Source of the DNA: SAR86 cluster bacterium AG-349-I13
GTDB lineage: Bacteria; Pseudomonadota; Gammaproteobacteria; Magnimaribacterales; TMED112
DNA: 64,000 nucleotides
Reading direction: 5' to 3'
Assembly (NCBI GenBank): GCA_003278815.1
Contig: QCDB01000001.1
Span: 250,001 to 314,000 of the forward strand
Shown here: positions 1 to 8,776 of the stretch, piece after piece
Layout: each line of letters opens with the position of its first letter
Numbering within the stretch: position 1 is the first letter of the stretch
Notes under the pieces: model-generated
Told to the model about the DNA's origin: nothing
Database searches by the model: none
What the model saw: the letters and a program-made list of their open reading frames with translations, nothing else
Position numbers and translations under genes: made by a program

Positions 1-1223
1 CTGTGCCAAAAATGAATGGTTATCAGGCCCTTCATACTGTAGTAATGACTTTTGACGGAGTGCCTATGGAGGTTCAAATCCAAACCTCTGCGATGGAAAC
101 TTTTGCAAATTATGGAATTGCTTCGCATGGTTTATATAAGACGAAAGTAAATGATGACCAAGTTAAAGCAAAATCAAGACAATTAGTTCAAAGACTTACT
201 GATATGAGTAAAAGAAGCTCATCTTCAATTGAGTTTTTGGAAAGTCTTAAGACTGACATGAAGGGAAAAGAGGTGTATGTCTTTTCTCCTAACGGAAGAA
301 TATTTTCTTTAAAGCAAGGCTCCACCAGTATTGATTTCGCTTATGCAGTTCATAGTAGCCTAGGAAATTATTGCCTTTCATGTGAGATAGATAAGAAGCT
401 TTCTCCTTTATCAACAGTTCTAAAGAGCGGTCAAACTGTCGAGATTATTAAAGGGAAAAAGAAAACTGTTAATCCAGCTTGGTTAAATTTTGTCATTACT
501 TCCAAGGCAATAACAGAAATAAAAAAAGAGCTTAAAAAAGTAAAAATAAGTGATGCAAGAGTTTTAGGTAAAGATCTGCTTGAGGATAGCTTGCAAGATG
601 CGGGTATTGAGTTAAGTGAATATCCAAACGAGCAATTGAAAGGAGTATTTAACCTTCTAGGTGTTAGATCACTGAACCAATTACTTGTAGATATTGGATC
701 GGGTAGAAAAAGGAGTAACTTGGTATCCCAAAGTTTTGCTGAAGGTTTAAGAGGTTCTTCAAAATCCAAAGAAGTTGCCTCTGAATTAAAAATTGGCTCG
801 TCCAAAAAATATGGAGCAATCAAGTTTCCAGAATGTTGTTATCCTGTGCATGGCGATCCATGTCTAGCAGTTCACAATGAACTTGGCATAACAATACATA
901 GAGAAAATTGTGAAAATTTAAAAGGATTCTTAAATACACCAGGCAGATGTTCAAATATAAATTGGGAAAAAAATGATGACTCTGAGTATTTAGCAGCTTT
1001 AACAATGACTCTTGTGAATGAACCAGGAGCTTTAGCTGATGTGTCAAAAATAATTTCTAGTAATGAATCAAACATACAAAGTGTTTTGACTAAAACACTT
1101 GATGAAAATTTTATTGAACTTACTGTAAAAATCTTAGTTAGAGATATTGAGCATTTGAATACGATCAACTCAAAATTAATGAAAAATAAAACTGTCACAA
1201 ACATTGCGAGAAAATTAACTTGA
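1..1223 (+). CDS. spoT: Bifunctional (p)ppGpp synthetase/hydrolase, C-terminal part (SpoT/RelA family), 5'-truncated by window
   Basis: This RelA/SpoT homologue makes or degrades (p)ppGpp in the stringent response. The window holds only the 3' part. The first residues are the end of the synthetase domain (PKMNGYQALHTVV, then VPMEVQIQT, closer to SpoT than RelA wording). A TGS domain follows at about residues 90-155 of the visible part (VFSPNGRIFSLKQG), then a Cys-containing region (FPECCYPVHGDPC) and a C-terminal ACT domain at about 330-405 (NEPGALADVSKIISS). The hydrolase domain would lie upstream, so SpoT versus RelA cannot be settled here. The stop codon overlaps the TTG start of pyrB, so the two are probably cotranscribed and translationally coupled. 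Confidence 0.93.
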   Translation, partial: VPKMNGYQALHTVVMTFDGVPMEVQIQTSAMETFANYGIASHGLYKTKVNDDQVKAKSRQLVQRLTDMSKRSSSSIEFLESLKTDMKGKEVYVFSPNGRIFSLKQGSTSIDFAYAVHSSLGNYCLSCEIDKKLSPLSTVLKSGQTVEIIKGKKKTVNPAWLNFVITSKAITEIKKELKKVKISDARVLGKDLLEDSLQDAGIELSEYPNEQLKGVFNLLGVRSLNQLLVDIGSGRKRSNLVSQSFAEGLRGSSKSKEVASELKIGSSKKYGAIKFPECCYPVHGDPCLAVHNELGITIHRENCENLKGFLNTPGRCSNINWEKNDDSEYLAALTMTLVNEPGALADVSKIISSNESNIQSVLTKTLDENFIELTVKILVRDIEHLNTINSKLMKNKTVTNIARKLT

Positions 1224-2110
1224 ATAAGATTTCTGATATCGCGAGCCTAGAGAAAGTTTTTTTAGATAAAGTTTTTGATTCAACCTCATCAATCAGTAAA
1301 AAATGGCCAAATCTTGAACAAGTTGGAGTTGGAAAAACAATTTGTCTTTTGTTTTGGGAACCAAGCACAAGAACTAAGTTATCATTCGAGCATGCAGCAA
1401 AAAAATTAGGTTTTGATGTTTTAGATTTCTCTCCTGAAAGTTCCTCAATAAAAAAAGGAGAATCATTTGAAGACACGATACAAACTTTACTTGCAATGAA
1501 AGTTGATGGTTTTGTTATAAGACATCCTGAAGATCATATTTCAAAGAAAATTACTTCTATGTTGCCAGAAAATATTTTTTACATTAATGCTGGTGATGGA
1601 AATCATGCCCATCCTACACAAGCCATGTTAGATGTATACACAATGAAGGAAAAGTTCAATGATCTAGCTAACTTAAAGCTCACAATTTTAGGTGATGTTG
1701 ATCACTCAAGAGTGATTCCATCTCAAATTGAGCTTTTAAAAAAATATTCCTGCTCAGACATCAATTTTTTAGGACCAGAATCACTCATATCAGAAAATTT
1801 TTCTCCAGCATTTTCAGATGTTCCAAAAGGCTCTTTAGCTGAGAGAGACATTTTATTTATTCTCAGAATACAAAAAGAAAGATTTAAACATGGTGATGGT
1901 CTTGATGAAGTAAACTTCATTGAAAATTTTCAAGTTAATGACAAGTTTTTAAAAAATTCTGGTTTTACAGGTTTTCTTATGCATCCAGGCCCTATGAATA
2001 TAGATTCAGAGATAACTAGAGATGTTGCCAATAGTAAAAATTCTTTAGTTCTCAGACAAGTAGAAAATGGACTATACCTAAGGGCTGCTTTATTAAGTCT
2101 TATTCTTTAA
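1220..2110 (+). CDS. pyrB: Aspartate carbamoyltransferase catalytic subunit
   Basis: PyrB condenses carbamoyl phosphate and aspartate in the committed step of pyrimidine synthesis in the cytoplasm. The carbamoyl-phosphate motif STRTKLSFE lies at about residues 50-58, the mobile Lys loop SSIKKGES near 80, HPTQAMLDVY near 134 and PGPMN near 259. At 296 residues it is slightly short for the family (about 310). The start appears to be TTG at 1220, overlapping the upstream TGA as TTGA; no ATG or GTG lies upstream of the conserved core in this frame. No pyrI regulatory subunit follows. The tail overlaps the convergent ribE by 18 nt. Confidence 0.95.
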   Translation: MNKISDIASLEKVFLDKVFDSTSSISKKWPNLEQVGVGKTICLLFWEPSTRTKLSFEHAAKKLGFDVLDFSPESSSIKKGESFEDTIQTLLAMKVDGFVIRHPEDHISKKITSMLPENIFYINAGDGNHAHPTQAMLDVYTMKEKFNDLANLKLTILGDVDHSRVIPSQIELLKKYSCSDINFLGPESLISENFSPAFSDVPKGSLAERDILFILRIQKERFKHGDGLDEVNFIENFQVNDKFLKNSGFTGFLMHPGPMNIDSEITRDVANSKNSLVLRQVENGLYLRAALLSLIL

Positions 2111-2701
2111 TATTCTTTCAGTTGTATCAACGATAGCTATTGTTGACTGATCAAGTTCCAAGTTTATTTCATTACCAAAAACCAAACTATCCAAATTAGT
2201 AGTTTTTAACGTTTCTGGTATCAAATGAACCTGAAATCTTGTGTCATTTACCTTCCCAATTGTAATGCTACAGCCATTTATACCTATGTAACCTTTTTCA
2301 AAAAGATACTTTGACCACTCTGGCGAGGTATCCACTACTATATCCTTAGAGTCTCCAATAATTAGCACCTCTTTTACTTGACCTTTCAAATGAATATGGC
2401 CTGACATTAGATGGCCTCCAACTGATCCACCATAAGACAAAGATGATTCTATGTTTACACATGAACCTTCAACATAATTTTTTATAATGGTTCTATTTAA
2501 AGTTTCTTTTACTGCGTCAAATGTCAAAGAATCGTTGGTTTTTTTTGTTACAGTTAAGCAAACACCGTCCACGGAAACACTGCCACCTATTTTTTGTTCT
2601 TTTGTAAAATTCTTAGAACAATCTATCGTAATGGTTAAGTGTTCATTTCCCTCTTCTAATGCGTTAATTATTGCCTTTTCTTGAACTATTCCACTAAACA
2701 T
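2093..2701 (-). CDS. ribE: Riboflavin synthase, alpha subunit
   Basis: Riboflavin synthase converts two molecules of 6,7-dimethyl-8-ribityllumazine into riboflavin and a pyrimidinedione. The protein begins with the family hallmark MFSGIVQE. It has the two repeated lumazine-binding halves (residues about 1-95 and 96-190), with SVDGVCLTVT in the first half and the equivalent GINGCSITIG in the second. Its 202 residues are normal for the family. It is the last gene of an rph-pyrE-ribE operon: its start overlaps the pyrE stop by 8 nt. Its 3' end overlaps pyrB tail to tail. Confidence 0.95.
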   Translation of the reverse strand: MFSGIVQEKAIINALEEGNEHLTITIDCSKNFTKEQKIGGSVSVDGVCLTVTKKTNDSLTFDAVKETLNRTIIKNYVEGSCVNIESSLSYGGSVGGHLMSGHIHLKGQVKEVLIIGDSKDIVVDTSPEWSKYLFEKGYIGINGCSITIGKVNDTRFQVHLIPETLKTTNLDSLVFGNEINLELDQSTIAIVDTTERILKNKT

Positions 2702-3332
2702 CTTCGCCTCTAAATTTATCTCTATAGTTTCTTATGTCTTGTAGAACACTTTCATTAATTATTTCGTTAGCATCCAATAAATCGTCAAGAGTAATTATTG
2801 AATGAACAATAAGGCCTTCATTTGAGAGCTCTGAAGACGCCATTAGGTTTGAATTTTGGCCTTTTTCTTGTCGGTCCATGGTAACTAATGCACCTGCAAC
2901 ATTTACATCATAATTGCTCAAAAAAGTTACAGCCTCTCTTATCGCTAACCCAGAAGAAACGACATCATCAATAATTAGCACATTGCCTTTTGGCAAAGCC
3001 CCAAGAAGAGAACCCCCCTCTCCATGCTCTTTAACCTCTTTCCTGTTGAAACAAATTGGCATGCACTCCTTTTCACTGAGTTTAGTAGCTAAAATTGATC
3101 CTAAAAAAATTCCTTTGTATGCTGGCCCAAAAATCATGTCAAATTTTAAGTTTGAATCTTTTAATTTTGCTACTAAGATTTCCCCCAAGATATGGAGGGA
3201 GCCATGCTCTATCAAGGCAGAAGCATTGAAAAAGTAGGGACTTTTTCTACCTGACTTTAAGGTGAAGTCACCAAATTTTAGAGCATTTGCTTCTATCGCA
3301 AGTGTTAGAAAGTTTTTCTGATAATCTTTCAC
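2694..3332 (-). CDS. pyrE: Orotate phosphoribosyltransferase
   Basis: PyrE joins orotate and PRPP to form OMP in pyrimidine synthesis. The N-terminal FGDFTLKSGRKSPYFFN (about residues 21-37) and the PRPP-binding motif VLIIDDVVSSGLAIRE (about 117-132) are diagnostic. Length 212 matches the family. The start is GTG at 3332-3330, which shares one base with the rph stop (TAGTG), so translation is coupled to rph. The rph-pyrE pairing also occurs in enterobacteria. With pyrB about 1 kb away on the other strand, two pyrimidine genes flank this locus. Confidence 0.96.
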   Translation of the reverse strand: MKDYQKNFLTLAIEANALKFGDFTLKSGRKSPYFFNASALIEHGSLHILGEILVAKLKDSNLKFDMIFGPAYKGIFLGSILATKLSEKECMPICFNRKEVKEHGEGGSLLGALPKGNVLIIDDVVSSGLAIREAVTFLSNYDVNVAGALVTMDRQEKGQNSNLMASSELSNEGLIVHSIITLDDLLDANEIINESVLQDIRNYRDKFRGEDV

Positions 3333-4036
3333 TAAGAGTTAATTATTTCGGTTTGTAATTTAAAGAGGTCCTTAATTCCGCTCTCAGCTAAATTCATAAG
3401 ACCATTAAACTGTTCTTTGGTGAATGCTTTTTCTTCACCCGTTCCTTGAACTTCAATAAAATCTAAATTGTCGTTCATGACAATATTCACATCACACTCT
3501 GCATTGCTGTCTTCTTCATAATTTAAGTCAAGTATTAATTCATTTTGATGAACACCAACACTTATTGCAGCAACCAGATTATTTATGGCATTTTCTTTAC
3601 CAATTTTTTTTAAGGCTTTACATAAAGCAATTGTTCCACCTGTAATTGATGCTGTTCTTGTACCACCATCAGCCTGAATTACATCACAATCAATTGTGAT
3701 TGTATAACCAGTTAGTTGATCAAGATCTACTACTTGCCTCAACGACCTTCCAATCAGTCTTTGTATCTCCATTGTTCGACCAGATTGTTTCCCTCTCTGA
3801 GCTTCACGATTCATTCTTTCGTTAGTTGAACGAGGCAACATACCATATTCTGCTGTTACCCAGCCAGTTTTTTTATCTTGCATCCATCTTGGTACAGCTT
3901 TTTCTATACTTGCATTACAAATTACATGCGTGTCCCCAAATTTTATTAAAGCTGAACCTTCCGCATGCTTATTAAATTCAGGAATAATGCTGACTTCTCT
4001 CATTTGATCGTTTTTACGTTTGTCTAATCTATGCAT
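3332..4036 (-). CDS. rph: Ribonuclease PH
   Basis: RNase PH is a phosphate-dependent 3'-5' exoribonuclease that trims tRNA 3' ends. The sequence has the whole family signature: the N-terminal HRLDKRKNDQMREV, PRSTNERMNREAQRGKQSGR with basic RNA-binding residues around 70-88, the motif EIQRLIGRSLRQ, and the conserved CDVIQADGGTRTASITGG at about 115-132. At 234 residues it is standard. It is the first gene of the rph-pyrE-ribE operon. The 44-nt gap to the divergent amidohydrolase gene at 4081 must carry its promoter. Confidence 0.97.
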   Translation of the reverse strand: MHRLDKRKNDQMREVSIIPEFNKHAEGSALIKFGDTHVICNASIEKAVPRWMQDKKTGWVTAEYGMLPRSTNERMNREAQRGKQSGRTMEIQRLIGRSLRQVVDLDQLTGYTITIDCDVIQADGGTRTASITGGTIALCKALKKIGKENAINNLVAAISVGVHQNELILDLNYEEDSNAECDVNIVMNDNLDFIEVQGTGEEKAFTKEQFNGLMNLAESGIKDLFKLQTEIINS

Positions 4037-4080
4037 AGCTAATTTTGTTGTTTACTATTATACATTCAAGGATTAAATAG

Positions 4081-5463
4081 ATGATAAAGAAATTATTGCT
4101 ACCACTTTTTACAGTATTTCTTCTTGGGTGTACCGATCAAACTGCCTCAATTTTTCAAGATGAACCAGGAGGTTCTATCACAAACTTTGAAGACAATATA
4201 CATGGCACGTATGCCTCAACTTACAGACCACTTGAATCTGAAAATATTGTTATAAGAAATGCGACTGTTTTTGATGGGAATGGAAATAAATTTCAAAATT
4301 TTGATGTGCATTTTTCTAATGGAAAAATTCAGGCTATTGGCTTGAGATTAGTAACTGATGGAGCAAAAGAAATAGATGGTACTGGTAAATATGTTACCCC
4401 TGGGATTATTGATAATCACTCACATATGGGTGTATATCCTGCTCCAAGTGTTAGAACAAGCAGTGATGGTAATGAGGCAACTAATCCTGTTACCTCTGAA
4501 GTTTGGGCAGAACATAGCGTCTGGACACAAGATCCACAATATAAGTTGGCATTAGCTGGAGGTATAACAACATTTCATGTTTTACCAGGTTCGGCAAATC
4601 TTTTCGGAGGCAGAGGCGTTACTTTAAAAAATGTTTCAGCGAATACTGTCCCAGAAATGAAATTTCCTAATGCTCCTCATTCATTAAAAATGGCGTGTGG
4701 CGAAAATCCTAAGAGGGTATATAGCTCAAGAGGTCCTTCTACTAGAATGGGCAATGTCGCTGGATATAGAAATGCCTGGATTGGTGCAGAAAATTATAAA
4801 GAACAACTTGAACGCGATCCAAGTCACAGAGACATAAGAAATGAAACGTTAGCTGGTGTTCTTGATGGGGAAATCCTAGTTCATAACCATTGTTACAGAG
4901 CAGATGAGATGGCGACAATGATAAATATTGGAGAAGAATTTGGATATAAAGTTTCTACCTTCCATCATGGTGTCGAAGCCTACAAAATAGCAGATCTTCT
5001 TGCTGATGAAGGTATATGTGCAGCACTTTGGGCAGACTGGTGGGGCTTTAAACATGAAGCATATGATATGAGCATTGCAAATATAGCCATTGTGGATCAG
5101 GCAAGGGGAGGAACTGGGTGTGCAATAGTCCATTCAGATGATGAAAGTGGTATCCAAAGACTTAACCAAGAAGCAGCTAAAGCTCTTGCTGCAGGTAGAC
5201 GTGCTGGTTTTGAAATTTCAGAGGGCAGAGCCATGACATGGATTACAAAGAATCCAGCAAAATCTCTGGGCATCCTTGATCAAACTGGAACTTTAGATAT
5301 GGGAAAAGATGCAGATGTAGTAATTTGGAGTGGGAACCCCTTCAGTGTTTATACAAAAGCAGAACAAGTCTATATTGATGGTGCTCTTGCATTTGATAAA
5401 GCGACGAATTTTATGCCTCATACTGACTTTGATCTTGGTGTGAAAGAGTGGGAGGACAAATAA
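4081..5463 (+). CDS. Predicted outer-membrane lipoprotein amidohydrolase (imidazolonepropionase-like), metal ligands present
   Basis: This is a metal-dependent hydrolase of the amidohydrolase superfamily, probably acting on a cyclic amide or dipeptide in the periplasm; the substrate is unknown. A lipoprotein signal ends in the lipobox LLGC (Cys17), followed by Thr rather than Asp, which favours outer-membrane sorting. Metal-binding residues are visible: HxH at 113/115 (PGIIDNHSHMG), VHNHC near 265, FHHGVEA near 293 and HSDDESG near 348. The C-terminal DADVVIWSGNPF is typical of the family. Its stop shares a base with the start of the next gene (TAATG), a second amidohydrolase that has lost these ligands, so the two probably form one complex. 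Confidence 0.85.
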   Translation: MIKKLLLPLFTVFLLGCTDQTASIFQDEPGGSITNFEDNIHGTYASTYRPLESENIVIRNATVFDGNGNKFQNFDVHFSNGKIQAIGLRLVTDGAKEIDGTGKYVTPGIIDNHSHMGVYPAPSVRTSSDGNEATNPVTSEVWAEHSVWTQDPQYKLALAGGITTFHVLPGSANLFGGRGVTLKNVSANTVPEMKFPNAPHSLKMACGENPKRVYSSRGPSTRMGNVAGYRNAWIGAENYKEQLERDPSHRDIRNETLAGVLDGEILVHNHCYRADEMATMINIGEEFGYKVSTFHHGVEAYKIADLLADEGICAALWADWWGFKHEAYDMSIANIAIVDQARGGTGCAIVHSDDESGIQRLNQEAAKALAAGRRAGFEISEGRAMTWITKNPAKSLGILDQTGTLDMGKDADVVIWSGNPFSVYTKAEQVYIDGALAFDKATNFMPHTDFDLGVKEWEDK

Positions 5464-6722
5464 TGAAATTTCTAAAGTTTTTCTTTTTAATGCCTCTTTT
5501 ATTGTTTCCTCATGCTGAAGATATGTATCTCATTAAAGGTGGGATGACTTTTTTGCCAGATGGTAGTTTTACAAAAAAAGATATTTTGGTGGATGAAGGT
5601 GTAATAGTCCTAGTTGAAGATAGTATTGGTGATGTAGGAGCTGAAAATATTATCGATGCCAACGGCAAATATGTAACGCCGGGCTTAATAGTATTTTCAT
5701 CTTTAGGCTTATTAGAGCTTAGCTCATTGCCAGAAACTAATGATACTTCTTCAAATACTTATAATGCTGGTTTTGACCCAAGTAAAGCATATAATCCTTT
5801 TTCTCAAGCAGTGAGACTCAATAGAGCAAAAGGCGTTTCATCGACTGTTCATGTTCCACAGGCTTCTGGTTATTTTTCAGGATTACTAACATATACAAAA
5901 ATCAATGAGGGCTACAAGCAAAAAAAGCAGGGCCCACTTGGTTTGGTGACTAGCTTTGGCCAATCATACGATGACTCGAGAGCTGCTAACTTGCTATTTA
6001 TGGAAGATCTTTTTAATTATGTCCGTTCAAATAAGGATGATAATTATGCAGATATGACGCAATTTATGCTGGGGACAGGAAATGATTACAAATTTACAAG
6101 TAGAGATTTGAAAGCATTACTGAAAGTTTTGAATGGTGAAATACCACTAGTAGTTGAAGTAAGCAGAGCCACAGATATTCTAAACATTTTAAAGTTCGCT
6201 GAGAGTCAGCAGATAGATCTTGTTCTATGGGGAGCTGCCGAAGCACATATGGTTGCAGATGAAATAGCTAAAGCAGATGTACCTGTAATCTTGGATCCTT
6301 TAGACAATATCCCAAGAACATTTGATTCACTAAATTCAACTTATGAAAATGCTATTCGACTCGATCAAGCAGGAGTTAAAATGGCATTTTATTACGCACA
6401 AGGAGCTGGATCTCACAATGCTTATCTTGCTACACAGTCTGCAGGAAATTCAGTAGCAATGGGCCTTAATTACAGTACTGCGATGAAATCAATAACTTCT
6501 AATCCTGCAGATATCTTTGGTTTGGTTGGAGTGGGTTCACTAGCACCAGGTTTTGATGCAGATCTTGTCATTTGGGATAACGACCCTTTAGAGTTGATGA
6601 CTAATGTTGATAATCTTTTAGTAGATGGAACAGATCAAGATTTATCAAATAGGTATGAAGAGCTTACTGAAAGGTATATGAAGGAAAAAGAACTCCCTAA
6701 TTCTTATAGGTCAAGAGAGTAA
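5463..6722 (+). CDS. Exported amidohydrolase-like protein lacking the metal-binding residues (predicted pseudoenzyme partner)
   Basis: This is an amidohydrolase-fold paralogue of its upstream neighbour. I place the start at the ATG in TAATG (5463), giving 419 residues beginning MKFLKFFFLM with a signal peptide cut near PHA-ED. The fold is recognisable from YVTPGLI near 70 and DADLVIWDNDP near the end. However, the HxH site reads VFSSLG, the segment matching VHNHC reads VVEVS, the FHHG segment reads LWGAA and the HSDD segment reads YYAQG. Every predicted metal ligand of the partner is therefore replaced. A structural or regulatory subunit is the simplest reading. The 3' end overlaps convergent yqeY by 12 nt. 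Confidence 0.8.
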   Translation: MKFLKFFFLMPLLLFPHAEDMYLIKGGMTFLPDGSFTKKDILVDEGVIVLVEDSIGDVGAENIIDANGKYVTPGLIVFSSLGLLELSSLPETNDTSSNTYNAGFDPSKAYNPFSQAVRLNRAKGVSSTVHVPQASGYFSGLLTYTKINEGYKQKKQGPLGLVTSFGQSYDDSRAANLLFMEDLFNYVRSNKDDNYADMTQFMLGTGNDYKFTSRDLKALLKVLNGEIPLVVEVSRATDILNILKFAESQQIDLVLWGAAEAHMVADEIAKADVPVILDPLDNIPRTFDSLNSTYENAIRLDQAGVKMAFYYAQGAGSHNAYLATQSAGNSVAMGLNYSTAMKSITSNPADIFGLVGVGSLAPGFDADLVIWDNDPLELMTNVDNLLVDGTDQDLSNRYEELTERYMKEKELPNSYRSRE

Positions 6723-7154
6723 CTCTTTAACAAAAGAACTAGCTTCAGACATTTCTGCGTTGGCATGTTTAACTTTGAGCTCCTTCATAACGTTGCCCAT
6801 ATCCTGCATCCCGCTAAAACCATGTTCAGAAATTATTGCACTTATAGCAGTCTTTAATGCCTCACCACATAAAGCTTGTGGTAAATATGTCGCCAGCAAA
6901 TCAAGTTCTCTTTGTTCAATCTCCTCTAAATCAGGTCTTCCACCATCCTTGTATTGCTGAATTGAATCTTTTCTCTGTTTTGCCATTCTTTTTAGAATTG
7001 TAATGACATCATCGTCCGTAGGATCTTGTCTATTATCGACCTCAAATCTCTTGATTTCAGAAGTTACTAATCTCAATGTATCTCTAACAAAGACATTTTT
7101 ATTGAGCATTGCTTGTTTCAGCTCAGAGTTTATTTGATCTTTTAAAGCAGACAA
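6711..7154 (-). CDS. yqeY: YqeY/GatB-related domain protein
   Basis: This is a small cytoplasmic protein of the YqeY family, which resembles the C-terminal tRNA-binding domain of the GatB amidotransferase subunit. Its exact role is not established. The 147 residues match the family length, with an N-terminal helical part (MSALKDQINSELKQAM, LRLVTSEIKR) and a second helical domain containing LATYLPQAL. It lies one base downstream of rpsU on the same strand, an arrangement common in proteobacteria, so it is probably in the rpsU operon. Its end overlaps the convergent amidohydrolase-like gene. Confidence 0.92.
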   Translation of the reverse strand: MSALKDQINSELKQAMLNKNVFVRDTLRLVTSEIKRFEVDNRQDPTDDDVITILKRMAKQRKDSIQQYKDGGRPDLEEIEQRELDLLATYLPQALCGEALKTAISAIISEHGFSGMQDMGNVMKELKVKHANAEMSEASSFVKELLS

Positions 7155-7155
7155 C

Positions 7156-7365
7156 TTATTTGAGTTTAGAGAAAGAGTCTTTCATAACTCTTTTATAGTT
7201 TCTTTTAACTGCTGCGGCAGCTTTTCTTTTTCTTTCTTCTGTAGGTTTCTCAAAGAATTCTCTTTTACGAACTTCAGTAACAATACCTGCTCTTTCACAA
7301 GCTCTTCTGAATTTTCGTAAACCTACATCAAAAGATTCAGTTTCTTTAATTTTTATACTTGGCAT
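7156..7365 (-). CDS. rpsU: 30S ribosomal protein S21
   Basis: S21 binds the 30S platform near the anti-Shine-Dalgarno end of 16S rRNA and aids initiation. The 69-residue basic protein begins [19 protein letters not shown] and carries the family core [18 protein letters not shown] and a Lys/Arg-rich tail. It is head to head with tsaD, 42 nt from the tsaD start I prefer. In many gammaproteobacteria rpsU is followed by dnaG and rpoD; here it is followed only by yqeY and then a convergent gene. Confidence 0.98.
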   Translation of the reverse strand: MPSIKIKETESFDVGLRKFRRACERAGIVTEVRKREFFEKPTEERKRKAAAAVKRNYKRVMKDSFSKLK

Positions 7366-7407
7366 AATGTAGTGTGTATTTTAAGGATAAATATAAAAGA
7401 ATCAACA

Positions 7408-8412
7408 ATGTTAATCTTAGGTATTGAAAGTTCTTGTGATGAAACGGGTTTAGCTCTTTATTCAGAGGAGGAAGGTCTCATTGCACATATGGTCAATTCG
7501 CAAGTAGAGCTTTTCACAGAATACGGCGGTGTTATCCCTGAAATAGCCGCCAGAGATCATAGTGTGAAGATCATTAATATTCTTAAAAACTTACTTAAAA
7601 AAGCTGATAAAAAGCTTGATGACGTAAATTTAATAGCTTACACAGCAGGTCCAGGTCTTATCGGCTCTTTAATGGTAGGTGAAACAGTTGCAAAAACTAT
7701 TTCTAATATTTTAGATATAGAGTTACTCCCAATTAATCACCTTGAAGGACATATTCTTGCACCCGGCTTGGAGGATGATAACTTAGAAACACCATATTTA
7801 TGTTTGTTAGTTTCCGGTGGGCACACACAAATAATCGAATGTTCAGAATATGGAAGTTATCAAATACTCGGGGAAACTATTGATGATGCTTGTGGTGAGG
7901 CTTTTGACAAAGTAGGCAAGTTATTAAATTTAGAGTATCCCGGTGGCCCGAAAGTATCAAAACTTGCTGAAGATGGTGATCCTACAAGATTTAATTTCCC
8001 AAGAGCATTGATGAAAGATAAAAATTTGAATTTTAGTTTTAGTGGGCTAAAGACCGCAGTTTTATATGCTTTAGATGATCTTGAAGAAAAAGATTATCCA
8101 GATGTAGCTGCATCTTTTCAAGAAGCTGTCGTCGACGTCCTTATTAAAAAATTAGCATATGCTATTGAGCAAACAGGCATTAAAAAACTTGTTTGTTCTG
8201 GTGGTGTTGCAGCAAATAGACTTCTGAGAGAACGGTTAACTGATATGGGCAAAACAACAGAGCTTGAAGTGAGTTATCCAAAGATGGAATTTTGCACAGA
8301 TAATGCTGCTATGATTGCGCATGCAGGATTTATTAGAAAGAAATATAATCTTAAAGAGTATCCAACAAAATATGCCAGACCTAGATGGCCATTGGGAGAA
8401 TTATATGATTAA
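7408..8412 (+). CDS. tsaD: tRNA N6-adenosine threonylcarbamoyltransferase
   Basis: TsaD transfers the threonylcarbamoyl group to A37 of ANN-decoding tRNAs, working with TsaB and TsaE (tsaE is at 18173 in this window). I choose ATG 7408 because the protein then starts MLILGIESSCDETGLALY as in the family; 12 upstream codons in this frame are not conserved. The HxxxH metal site is NHLEGH near residue 110, with CSGGVAANRLLRE near 270 and the C-terminal RPRWPLGEL. The 334 residues match E. coli size. It overlaps folB by 8 nt and starts a tsaD-folB-folK operon. Confidence 0.97.
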   Translation: MLILGIESSCDETGLALYSEEEGLIAHMVNSQVELFTEYGGVIPEIAARDHSVKIINILKNLLKKADKKLDDVNLIAYTAGPGLIGSLMVGETVAKTISNILDIELLPINHLEGHILAPGLEDDNLETPYLCLLVSGGHTQIIECSEYGSYQILGETIDDACGEAFDKVGKLLNLEYPGGPKVSKLAEDGDPTRFNFPRALMKDKNLNFSFSGLKTAVLYALDDLEEKDYPDVAASFQEAVVDVLIKKLAYAIEQTGIKKLVCSGGVAANRLLRERLTDMGKTTELEVSYPKMEFCTDNAAMIAHAGFIRKKYNLKEYPTKYARPRWPLGELYD

Positions 8413-8776
8413 AAAAGATCGAATATATGTTGAAGATCTTCGGGTCAAAGGGACAATTGGTATTTTTGATTGGGAAAAAAAGATCAAACAGGAAATTAGT
8501 CTTTCATATGAAATAGATCACGATAATTTTTCAGCTTCAAAAGAAGATAAGATTGAAGCAACAACAGATTACAAGACAATTACTAAAAAAATTATTTCAT
8601 TTATTGAAGAAAATAAATTTGAGCTTGTTGAGACCTTCGCAGAAAAAATTGCTGAAATGGTCATCAAAGATTTTGATGTAAATTGGATTAAGCTTAGAGT
8701 TTCAAAGCCTGGTGCGCTAAGATTTTCCAAAGACGTGGGGGTAATAATAGAACGAACCTCAGAAGACTATGAATAG
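8405..8776 (+). CDS. folB: Dihydroneopterin aldolase
   Basis: FolB cleaves 7,8-dihydroneopterin to 6-hydroxymethyl-dihydropterin in folate synthesis. The open frame begins upstream inside tsaD, but the family start matches ATG 8405 (MIKKDRIYVEDLRVKGTIG), giving 123 residues, the usual size. Conserved parts are the N-terminal GTIGIFDWEKK, the TTDYKTI segment near 60 and the LRVSKPGALRF strand near 102 with the catalytic-region Lys. It is sandwiched between tsaD (8-nt overlap) and folK (8-nt overlap). Its product is the substrate of the next enzyme. Confidence 0.93.
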   Translation: MIKKDRIYVEDLRVKGTIGIFDWEKKIKQEISLSYEIDHDNFSASKEDKIEATTDYKTITKKIISFIEENKFELVETFAEKIAEMVIKDFDVNWIKLRVSKPGALRFSKDVGVIIERTSEDYE

